Source: a virus. From it: a DNA stretch of 34,905 nucleotides. Where the stretch lies: the IMG/VR virus record IMGVR_UViG_3300042006_000132, positions 1 through 34,905 of that record; one strand, 5' to 3'. The notes beneath the pieces are model-generated. The model had not been told where the DNA came from. It did no database searches and saw only the letters and a list, made by a program, of their open reading frames with translations. The translations under genes and the position numbers were made by a program. Position 1 is the first letter of the stretch; every line of letters starts with the position of its first letter. Shown here piece by piece: positions 16,374 through 23,035 of this stretch.

Positions 16374-16582
16374 CGATGAGCCTCTTTCTCGAAAGTGGAC
16401 TGGCACGGCACACAACGGGTCATGCCGCCCAGCGCCTGGCGCGCTGCCGGGATCTCTGCGTCGCAGTCTTCGCAATGGGTCAGGCTTGGCCCGCTCGGGC
16501 GCTTGCGGGCGAGCTGGGCCGCAATGGCCTGGTCGCGTTGCCGCTGCTCCAGGGCCTGGGCGCGATCGAACGGGCAAACCAT
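16370..16582 (-). CDS. TraR/DksA-family zinc-finger protein
   Basis: A 70-residue protein with a four-cysteine zinc finger, C37-x2-C40 and C57-x2-C60, after a charged helical N-terminus (RAQALEQRQRDQAIAAQLARKR). This is the plan of TraR-type proteins, truncated relatives of DksA that bind the secondary channel of RNA polymerase and change promoter use without ppGpp. The longer upstream frame is a shadow of the tube gene; the ATG at 16582 overlaps its stop (TGATG). Such genes are common in the lysis region of P2/HP1-type phages. Whether it acts on host or phage promoters is not known. Confidence 0.85.
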   Translation of the reverse strand: MVCPFDRAQALEQRQRDQAIAAQLARKRPSGPSLTHCEDCDAEIPAARQALGGMTRCVPCQSTFEKEAHR

Positions 16583-17034
16583 CAGGTCAGGCCCTCGATC
16601 TCTGCTGCGCCCAGGTACGGCACGCCGTTGATCTTCACGAAGTCCGGCGAGGTCACGTCGAACGGGATCTTGTGGGTGTTCTTCGCGCCGCCCTTGGGAT
16701 CGATGCTCAGCAGGCTGGAGACGCGCAACTTGCACCCGAACGCCTCGATGCGCAGCTCTTCCTCGCCCGCCTTGGCGAAGAACACGATGTCGAACGGCTC
16801 CAGTTCGCGGAAACTGCCCGCGCTTTTGGCCTGCTCGATCACCAGGTTGAAATTGGTGGTGTCCAGCTCGATCTCGCCGGCCGCCGCGACGTCACCGTCG
16901 ACGTGTCCATTCGGCACGCCCTTGGTCTGGGCGACGGTGCTGTTGTCAGTGATATCCAGGGTTGCCGCCTCAACGTGAACCAGCGAGTCGCCCAGGTTCA
17001 CGTCGAAGTTCTTGCCGCCAACTTTTGCAGCCAT
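16582..17034 (-). CDS. DUF2597-type tail tube protein
   Basis: A 150-residue protein starting MAAKVGGKNFDVNLGDSLVH. This N-terminus and the segment HVDGDVAAAGEIELDTTNFN are typical of DUF2597 proteins, the tail tube protein of HP1/K139-type myophages and the counterpart of P2 gpFII. It would stack as hexamer rings around the tape measure and let DNA pass. It directly follows the sheath gene (three-base gap). The C-terminal half is beta-rich with no membrane segment. Confidence 0.85.
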   Translation of the reverse strand: MAAKVGGKNFDVNLGDSLVHVEAATLDITDNSTVAQTKGVPNGHVDGDVAAAGEIELDTTNFNLVIEQAKSAGSFRELEPFDIVFFAKAGEEELRIEAFGCKLRVSSLLSIDPKGGAKNTHKIPFDVTSPDFVKINGVPYLGAAEIEGLT

Positions 17035-17037
17035 GAC

Positions 17038-18150
17038 TTACTCCGTTTCGGTAGTCGAAAGGTCCAGCGCGATGTTCGCGGTCAGGTCTTTCGGGCAGTA
17101 AAGGGGTTTGAGCTTCAGGAAGGCCTCGACGGCGGTTCTGCTCTTCCAGGTCAGCACGATGTCGCCGTCCTTGGGCTGCTCGATCTCGCCCGGGAACACC
17201 TGGCCCGCGAATCGGGTGGACTTGGCCATCGCACGCAGCGGCGCCATCAGCTTCGAAGTGGTTGTGGCCATGCTGTTGTCCGAGCTGTTCAACGAGCGAT
17301 CGGCGACGTAACGGATCAGCAGGATCCGCACGCGGCGCGCAGCTTTGTCGACGACCCGCAGATGCTCGATCACCTGGTAATCGCTGCCTGGCGCGTCCAG
17401 CAGGTTGCCGTCGCCCCAGAACGTGCCCGGGTAGTCCGCATAGCTCTGCGGCACCGACAGGCGGGCGGCGTCCAGCTGGCTCAGGACGGCCGACTGCAGC
17501 GGCGTGCCTTCGGAATCGACCGGCTCAGCGCCCAAGCCCACAACTGCACCGGTTGCGACCCGCATCGGTGAGTCGGCAATGCTTACGGCCGCGTTGGCCA
17601 GGCGGCCGGCGAGCACGCCCAGGTTGTTGCCATGCAGCTGCGGAACAGCCAGCACGCGCGGCGCGGCCAGACCGTCGACGATCTTCTTGGCGCTGACCAC
17701 ATAGTCGTTCCAGGTCTGCGCCTGGGCGATCCCGGCCAGCGCAGCCATGACGAACAGGCGACGGCCCAGGCGGTTGCCCAGCTCGATGGCCGCATCGTGC
17801 ATGGCGGACAGCTCGGCGGTCGTGGTAACCGGCGTGGTGATAACGACCGCTTCCACCGAATAGGTGCGGTTGGCCGCTTCCAGGGCGTCTTGCCAGCTGC
17901 CGTCTGCAGCGATCGGGGCCGCCACGCACGCCCAGCGGTCGCCGCCATTGAGGCGTGCTGCGGTGATCTGGGCCTTGAGTTCGCTGTCTACAACGCCCAG
18001 CTGGACGTCCAGGTCGCTTTGGGTGTCCAGGGGGACCAGCTTGCCGACGTTCTTGGACGCCGGACCGATGAACAGGAAATAGCGCTCGATCTCGGTCACG
18101 GCACCCTGGCCGAGGTTGAGATTGTTGACGCTGACTTTGCCGAGTGCCAT
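17038..18150 (-). CDS. DUF2586-type contractile tail sheath protein
   Basis: A 370-residue protein. The ATG at 18150 gives the family-like start MALGKVSVNNLNLGQGAVTEIERYFLFIG; the upstream part of the open frame is a shadow of the tail completion gene. The C-terminal part (YCPKDLTANIALDLSTTE) and the centre (MRVATGAVVGLGAEPVDSEGTPL, AARLSVPQSYADYPGTFWGDGNLL) agree with DUF2586, the contractile sheath in HP1-type phages and equivalent to P2 gpFI. The protein surrounds the tube and contracts to drive it through the envelope. Confidence 0.88.
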   Translation of the reverse strand: MALGKVSVNNLNLGQGAVTEIERYFLFIGPASKNVGKLVPLDTQSDLDVQLGVVDSELKAQITAARLNGGDRWACVAAPIAADGSWQDALEAANRTYSVEAVVITTPVTTTAELSAMHDAAIELGNRLGRRLFVMAALAGIAQAQTWNDYVVSAKKIVDGLAAPRVLAVPQLHGNNLGVLAGRLANAAVSIADSPMRVATGAVVGLGAEPVDSEGTPLQSAVLSQLDAARLSVPQSYADYPGTFWGDGNLLDAPGSDYQVIEHLRVVDKAARRVRILLIRYVADRSLNSSDNSMATTTSKLMAPLRAMAKSTRFAGQVFPGEIEQPKDGDIVLTWKSRTAVEAFLKLKPLYCPKDLTANIALDLSTTETE

Positions 18151-18161
18151 GTGGTGCCTCG

Positions 18162-18839
18162 TTAGCGGGGTGAATTGATGATTTGCTGCAGCACCAGGTT
18201 CACCAGATGGCTGGTTTCGCTGTCGCTTGCGCCGAGGAACTGGCGTTTCGGCAGGGTGATGTCCCAGCTCTGCGCGCCGGTTGTCGCGGTTCGTTCGGTG
18301 TCCAGGACGCGGATCAACAATCCGGCCCGGGCGTAGTTCAGGTGTTGCTGAATCCAGGCAACGGCTGGACGGGACGCGGCTTTCTTGCCCGGCTGACGGA
18401 CCTTGAAGCCCAGCTGCCGCAGGCGCTTGGCCTGTTTCTCGGTAGCCGCGGTGCCCGGCGGCACCCGGTTCCACTGGCGCATTTGCGCGGCGGTGCGCCG
18501 TTCGGATACGCCGTTGTGTTGCTGCGAGGCGATCCAGCGGGTCAGCTGGTTGCGCCAGCCCAGCTCGGCCTCGGTCGGGCTCAGACGGGTGACCTCCAGC
18601 AGCTTGCCCAGGCCCGCCTCCATCTTCTTCTTGCCCTTGCTGGTGTCCTTGCGTGCCTCGAACGGCGTGCCGTCCAGGTTCTCCTGGTTGCGGATCCGCT
18701 GACGGCTCAGGCTGCGCACGCGCTTGCTGACGTTGTTCAGCAGCCGCTTACGCTTGGGCACGGGCAGCTCCATCAGGGCCAGCAGATCCTGGGCTTCGAG
18801 CATGCCGCGAATGTCCAGCTCAAACGTGCTACGCGCCAT
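18162..18839 (-). CDS. Tail completion protein S (virion morphogenesis family)
   Basis: A 225-residue basic protein of the phage virion morphogenesis family (P2 gpS). Visible features are a charged N-terminal helix (PVPKRKRLLNNVSKRVRSLSRQRIRNQENLDGTPFEARKD region, about 28-65), in which the SRQRIRxQxxxDGTPF pattern is the family hallmark, and a long lysine/arginine-rich centre. It is needed to finish the tail before joining to the head. P2 gpS has 150 residues, so this one carries extra sequence in the second half. It overlaps gene R by 11 bases. Confidence 0.85.
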   Translation of the reverse strand: MARSTFELDIRGMLEAQDLLALMELPVPKRKRLLNNVSKRVRSLSRQRIRNQENLDGTPFEARKDTSKGKKKMEAGLGKLLEVTRLSPTEAELGWRNQLTRWIASQQHNGVSERRTAAQMRQWNRVPPGTAATEKQAKRLRQLGFKVRQPGKKAASRPAVAWIQQHLNYARAGLLIRVLDTERTATTGAQSWDITLPKRQFLGASDSETSHLVNLVLQQIINSPR

Positions 18840-19272
18840 GGCCGGTCACCTCACCGGATTCAGCGATCCACAGGTCGAACGGCACGAACGACCAGGTCTT
18901 GCCGTAGGCCACGATCTCGCCGGCCAGATCCTCGGCCAGGAACTGTGCTTCGGAGAACTGCAGCTTGATGTCCACGTCGGCCAGGTCGTTGTCGAGCATG
19001 ACCACGTCGAACACCACAGCCGGCAGGCCGTCGCGGTCTTCGTCGTTGGTTTCCAGCCAGCTGCCTACCAGGGCAAACAGGCGCGCCGGGTTGCCCGCGA
19101 AGCGCTCGATGACGATGGTTGCGCCGTAGTTCATGTCGCCCATGTGCATGCCCTTAACGTCGGGCTTCCAGATGAGTTCCACCTGCACCTGGTCGGTCCA
19201 GCTGTCGAGCTGTTCGGGCGCGACCAGCTTCCGTTCGATCAGGTACTTGGTCAGAGCACGGAGCTTGATCAC
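18829..19272 (-). CDS. Tail completion protein R
   Basis: A 147-residue protein like P2 gpR, which caps or connects the tail. The start MIKLRALTKYLIERKL and a following acidic, beta-rich domain (YGATIVIERFAGNPARLFALVGSWLETND) are as in that family, and the length is close to P2 gpR (155). Its place between L and S is the same as in HP1-type phages, where gene X of P2 is absent. The start overlaps the stop of L (ATGA). Confidence 0.85.
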   Translation of the reverse strand: MIKLRALTKYLIERKLVAPEQLDSWTDQVQVELIWKPDVKGMHMGDMNYGATIVIERFAGNPARLFALVGSWLETNDEDRDGLPAVVFDVVMLDNDLADVDIKLQFSEAQFLAEDLAGEIVAYGKTWSFVPFDLWIAESGEVTGHGA

Positions 19273-19730
19273 AGCAACACCGCCGTGATGCGGCCACGGC
19301 CCTGCAGGGCGCGGACGGCCTGCTGGCTGAACTCCAGGAAGACTTCGCCGCGCTCGGGCAGCTCCTTGGCGGTGTTTTCAGCCACGTCGCGGCGGGTCAC
19401 CGTCGCGAACTGGGTCAACAGGGTGGCTTTCGCCCGGGTGTAGACGGCCCGCTTGTACAGCGCGACCTTGTAGGTGCGCTCTGGCAGGACGGTGGTGTCT
19501 GCAGACTCAACGCTTGACACTCCAACGCCCTGCCAGCGCGCTTTACACTTGGCCAGGTCGGTATTCACCTCGACCATGGCCGTGGTCAGTTCGGCGACCA
19601 GCATGTCCACCAGGTATTCCGCCGGCAGGCGGTAACCCTTCTGGAACTCAGCGACCGCGAGGTCTGGCCAAAAGCCGTCGTTCACGATCCGTTCGTCCAT
19701 CAGCACCGTGGGCTTTCCGGAAAAGCTCAT
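19269..19730 (-). CDS. L: Head completion/stabilisation protein L
   Basis: A 153-residue protein corresponding to P2 gpL (169 residues), which binds the portal vertex after DNA packaging. The N-terminus has the family-like ERIVNDGFWPDLAVAEFQKGYRLPAEY and the second half RAVYTRAKATLLTQFATVTRRD. AAAGGA stands a few bases before the ATG. It is separated from the upstream late gene M by about 475 bases that contain a gene in the opposite direction, an exception to the tight late operon. Confidence 0.85.
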   Translation of the reverse strand: MSFSGKPTVLMDERIVNDGFWPDLAVAEFQKGYRLPAEYLVDMLVAELTTAMVEVNTDLAKCKARWQGVGVSSVESADTTVLPERTYKVALYKRAVYTRAKATLLTQFATVTRRDVAENTAKELPERGEVFLEFSQQAVRALQGRGRITAVLL

Positions 19731-19765
19731 ACACTTTCCTTTCGGACAGTGGAGGGATCCTGACC

Positions 19766-20068
19766 ATGGATGATGAAAAACGCGGACAGCTCATATCTCT
19801 GGCAGTACGCCGTAACGCTCGCCAGGCCATTGAAAAAGTTCAGTATCGCAACCGACAAAAGAGGCTTGCAGACGCGCTCGCCGTCACACGGGGCTGTATT
19901 GTGGCGATCCACGAACTCAGCCCTGAGGTCACCACCGAAATGGTTAAGTTCACCGACGTGTACATAGGCATCTTGCGCGGGTGCGTGCGCGCCATGGGAG
20001 GCGGCGATCTGGAGATCACCGCGACCTTTCCCGAAGGAAAGATCACGATTGATAAGTTCTCGCAGTAA
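19766..20068 (+). CDS. XRE/HigA-like DNA-binding protein, antisense insert in capsid operon
   Basis: A 100-residue protein on the + strand in the middle of the leftward capsid operon. GGAGGG nine bases before the ATG supports the start. The sequence RLADALAVTRGCIVAIHE resembles a helix-turn-helix, and the C-terminal VRAMGGGDLEITATFPEG closely follows the YVxAMGGxLEIxAxFPDG signature of XRE regulators of the HigA type. The gene has its own terminator. It may be a lysogenic-conversion gene (moron), expressed from the prophage. No partner toxin gene is visible beside it. Function is unknown. Confidence 0.75.
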   Translation: MDDEKRGQLISLAVRRNARQAIEKVQYRNRQKRLADALAVTRGCIVAIHELSPEVTTEMVKFTDVYIGILRGCVRAMGGGDLEITATFPEGKITIDKFSQ

Positions 20069-20091
20069 ACCAGTGACCATCGTCGCCTCTC

Positions 20092-20117
20092 AAAGCCCCG
20101 CCTCGTGCGGGGCTTTT
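20092..20117 (+). terminator. Rho-independent terminator of the antisense gene
   Basis: The stem AAAGCCCCGC pairs perfectly with GCGGGGCTTT around a five-base loop and ends in TTTT. It lies 24 bases after the stop at 20068. Transcripts from the XRE-like gene should end here before entering the M gene in antisense direction. Confidence 0.85.
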
Positions 20118-20206
20118 GGTAAATAGGGCAGGTTGCGGCTTCGGGAGAGGCCGGGGTCATGAATGACTCGGTCTTTCCGTGGCAGCTCCCTGCGGGGGGT
20201 AGTCGG

Positions 20207-20932
20207 TTATTCGGTGCTGGTGATGCCGGCGCGCTGTTTGGCCAGTGCCAGGCGGCACTTTTTGATGCGTGTTTCGTTACCGGCCTTTGCGTACAGCTCG
20301 GTGGAGCGCTCCAGGTGCTTGAGTGCCGTTTCCAACTCCCCAGCTTCCATGGCGCGCATGCCGATCAACTTGTGGTACTTGCTAGGGATCTGTTCGGTCA
20401 GGTCCCATTCACCGTCCACACGCGGGAGCAAATCGGACAGGTACGGCTCCGGGCTGCGATTGGCGTTGTATTCGGCATAGGCCCACTCGATGACCGCATC
20501 GGCGACGAAGGTCTGGATGTCGCGGCGCTTGAAGCGCTCCGGCATCTGCTGGCCCTGCTCGATGGCGATGTCGGCCAGCTCCATTCCGTCCACGAACTGC
20601 TCGGTGTCGAACAGCCAGATCAACACCTGCACCAGGACGCGGTTCGGGAAGTTCAGACCCGACTCGCAATAGCGCTGGATGTAGTCCTGGTATTTGGGCA
20701 GCAGCTCGTTGCGCTTGAGGTCCTGACGCCCGGCCAATCCCTTGATCGCGCTCAGGCGCTCAAGGTCCTGGTCCAGCGCCGCTTCCTGCAGGGCCAGGTG
20801 CTTGCGCGCATTGGCGGGGCTGCTCAAGGCTTCTGCAGCCGAGTAAGGCAAGGCAGCGGCAATCACAGCGCTTGCGAGCGCTGCGCTGCCCATGGCCTGG
20901 GTGCGACGTTTATGCGCCAGGGCCAGGCTCAT
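20207..20932 (-). CDS. M: Terminase small subunit M
   Basis: A 241-residue protein like P2 gpM (247 residues), which together with P recognises and cuts cos. The basic N-terminus MSLALAHKRRTQAMGSA and the helical centre (DLKRNELLPKYQDYIQRYCESGLNFPNRVLVQVLIWLFD) are typical of this family, called the terminase endonuclease subunit. The C-terminal part is TPR-like (MEAGELETALKHLERSTELYAKAGNETRIKK). The ATG overlaps the capsid stop (TGATG), showing tight coupling. Confidence 0.9.
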   Translation of the reverse strand: MSLALAHKRRTQAMGSAALASAVIAAALPYSAAEALSSPANARKHLALQEAALDQDLERLSAIKGLAGRQDLKRNELLPKYQDYIQRYCESGLNFPNRVLVQVLIWLFDTEQFVDGMELADIAIEQGQQMPERFKRRDIQTFVADAVIEWAYAEYNANRSPEPYLSDLLPRVDGEWDLTEQIPSKYHKLIGMRAMEAGELETALKHLERSTELYAKAGNETRIKKCRLALAKQRAGITSTE

Positions 20933-21948
20933 CAGACCAGCTCCACGTTTTCGGTCAGTGCGAACTTTTCCAGCTGCTCGATCACATAACCTTCGTTGCG
21001 ACTGTTGTAGTCCTCAACGCGGGAGCGCTTGGGGTTGTCCACGGTCTGTTTGCGCCAGCTGGAGTCCTGGAAGTAGATCGACAGGTTGTCCCAACTGGTG
21101 ACGACCACGGCATTGACCGGGAAGAACGGCACGCTGAAGCTCGGCAGACCGCCGTAAGTGGCGATGACCTGGGCGTCCTCGATGCGCTCTTTCTCGGTTG
21201 GGGTGTCGCCTTGCTTGGCGTACAGCTTGGCCTTGTCAGCGGCCAGCAGGTCGCTGCCGATGATCGCCACCAGGTCGCCGCCGTCGCGTAGGCGCTCATC
21301 CACCATCTGCTTGGTGTCATGGACCAGGGCATCAAGGTTGGCATAGTCGCCGCCTTCACCCAGGATGACCTTGCCCGCTACCTTGCCTTCCTTGAGCACC
21401 TGCGCCGGGATCTGCTCACGCGCGATCTGCAGCCAGCCCTTGTTGACGTCCTGCAGCATCGGATACGTGGCGATATCGGTCTGGGCTTCAGCCTTGAGGC
21501 CGTGGAAGCCGATCATGATGCGATCCAGCGCGATCTGCTTCTGCACGGCAGCGGAATAACGCTGCTGGAAGTCCGGGAATTTCGCCCAGGCATCGATCTT
21601 GGCGTAAGGCAGGCTGACGTCGGATTCCGTGGAGAACAGCTCGTAGGTGCTGTCATCCAGCGCCGACGCGTCCTTGGCTTCGCGATCCTTGGTCTTGGTG
21701 TTGGTGCGGCCGGTCACAGGACCGGAGACGCCCAAGAACACCTTCTGCCCCTTGATCTCGCTCACGCCGATGACGTTGATGCGGCTCAGGAAGTCCGACT
21801 TGGCGGTGATCGCGTCGTTGAGTTCCTGGGCGATCGTTGGCTCGACGCTGAACGTCTTGCTGGCCAGCTCGACGCCGTAGCTCTCGGCAAGCGCCAGTTG
21901 CAGGTTGGCGAACATCTTCGCGCCGTATGTGCTCAGAGACTGGGCCAT
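20932..21948 (-). CDS. N: Major capsid protein N
   Basis: A 338-residue protein like P2 gpN (357 residues). The start is the ATG at 21948 (MAQSLSTYGAKMFANLQLALAESYGV); the longer open frame upstream lies inside gene O. Family features include FLSRINVIGVSEIKGQKVFLGVSGPVTGRTNT and the C-terminal VEDYNSRNEGYVIEQLEKFALTENVE, the latter nearly the P2 pattern. The N-terminal ~30 residues are likely removed by the protease in O, as in P2. It lies one base after O. Confidence 0.93.
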   Translation of the reverse strand: MAQSLSTYGAKMFANLQLALAESYGVELASKTFSVEPTIAQELNDAITAKSDFLSRINVIGVSEIKGQKVFLGVSGPVTGRTNTKTKDREAKDASALDDSTYELFSTESDVSLPYAKIDAWAKFPDFQQRYSAAVQKQIALDRIMIGFHGLKAEAQTDIATYPMLQDVNKGWLQIAREQIPAQVLKEGKVAGKVILGEGGDYANLDALVHDTKQMVDERLRDGGDLVAIIGSDLLAADKAKLYAKQGDTPTEKERIEDAQVIATYGGLPSFSVPFFPVNAVVVTSWDNLSIYFQDSSWRKQTVDNPKRSRVEDYNSRNEGYVIEQLEKFALTENVELV

Positions 21949-21949
21949 G

Positions 21950-22873
21950 TCAGAGCACCTTCTTGGCGGTGGTGGCAGCGGGACCGGTGACGCGAGGAAC
22001 AACGCGGCCGGTCGCGGTGTTCTGCAGAGCGCTGAACTGCTTCTGCATGTCCGCCAGAGCGGCCAGCACTGCCTTGTTCGACGCGCCGCCGTTACGGGCG
22101 AACTCACGCTCTTCTTCGGCGGTGGTAACGATGGCGTCCACAGCGGTGGTTACTTCGTCGATCGGAGCCTGTTCAGGCTCGGGTGCATCTGCAGCAGCAG
22201 GCTCAATCACAGCCTGAATGCCGGCAGCGACGACCAGCAGCTGCGCCAGCAGGGCCTTGAGGGCCGTTGCGGTAGCTTCATCCATTGGGGGTTTGCTCTC
22301 GGTGGTTGGGGTTGGGGTGTCTTCGGCGGCCGGCTCCGAGGCGAATCCCTTGAACAATCCGGCCAGAGCGCTGAACAGCTTGGCCAGCTCGCTCTTTGAT
22401 TCATCTTCCTGCAGGGAACCGAGGGGAACGGCGGCAGCGAAATGCACCGGCTGGCCGGTCTTGCGGGAAAAGTAGAGTTCCTGAGTGCCAAGGCTTGCCG
22501 GTGAGTCGGTGACGGCCAGACCCGACAGATAGGCTTTGCCGGTATTCGCAAAATTCGGGGTGATTTCGATGCTGGTGAACAGCTTTTCGCCCTGGTCATT
22601 CAAAGCAAGGAGCTTGTCGTTAGGCTTGAGCTGTGCCTCCAGTGCGACCTGGCCTGGCTTCAATCCGTCCACGCCCTCCAGCAGCCGGACGGCAAACACG
22701 GTGCCGTAGGAGCCCGGCCAGCGCTCATGCTCGGACCAGATCGTCGCCGTGTAGGTAGCGGTGTTGTACGTCTCGGCGATGTCGCGCAGTTCCCGGACGG
22801 TAATCACGCGCCCATCAATGGTGGGACCACTGGTGGCAACTCGTTTCCAGAAGCTGACAAGGGAACGGGGCAT
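21950..22873 (-). CDS. O: Capsid scaffold and maturation protease O
   Basis: A 307-residue protein like P2 gpO (284 residues), an internal scaffold with a serine protease in its first half. Candidate catalytic residues are D20 (TIDGR), H49 (WSEHERWPG) and S101 (KLFTSIEI), which agrees with the known Asp-His-Ser triad of P2. The second half is helical and rich in Ala, Glu and Pro, with the C-terminal scaffold helix EREFARNGGASNKAVLAALADMQKQFSALQ. It is the first gene of the leftward late operon. No strong ribosome site is seen before the ATG. Confidence 0.9.
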   Translation of the reverse strand: MPRSLVSFWKRVATSGPTIDGRVITVRELRDIAETYNTATYTATIWSEHERWPGSYGTVFAVRLLEGVDGLKPGQVALEAQLKPNDKLLALNDQGEKLFTSIEITPNFANTGKAYLSGLAVTDSPASLGTQELYFSRKTGQPVHFAAAVPLGSLQEDESKSELAKLFSALAGLFKGFASEPAAEDTPTPTTESKPPMDEATATALKALLAQLLVVAAGIQAVIEPAAADAPEPEQAPIDEVTTAVDAIVTTAEEEREFARNGGASNKAVLAALADMQKQFSALQNTATGRVVPRVTGPAATTAKKVL

Positions 22874-23035
22874 AGGCTCAAACTGCGCTCATCGGTGAAG
22901 TGAGGCCCCAAGATATGCAGCCCAAGCCCCGCCAACAAACGGTTCATTTCCGCCCTTCTCCGATTTTTCATTTCTAGGAGAAACGCGGATTTTATCTACA
23001 CGTTTTCCGCATTTTCGCCGCATAGACTGCGGCCC
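22874..23035. promoter_or_regulatory. Divergent late promoter region between O and P
   Basis: This 162-base gap separates the leftward O operon from the rightward P-Q operon and must contain late promoters in both directions. Candidate -10 boxes are TAGACT (+ strand, about 23023) and TATCTT (- strand, about 22913). A short inverted repeat CCGCA-TAGAC-TGCGG lies at 23018-23032, just before the terminase ATG. I looked for the P2 Ogr element (TTGT-N12-ACAA) and did not find it, so the activator site must differ. Confidence 0.6.

Noticed and set aside
22874-23035. P2-type Ogr binding element TTGT-N12-ACAA
   Set aside because: No such element exists in this region on either strand, so I did not annotate an activator site.
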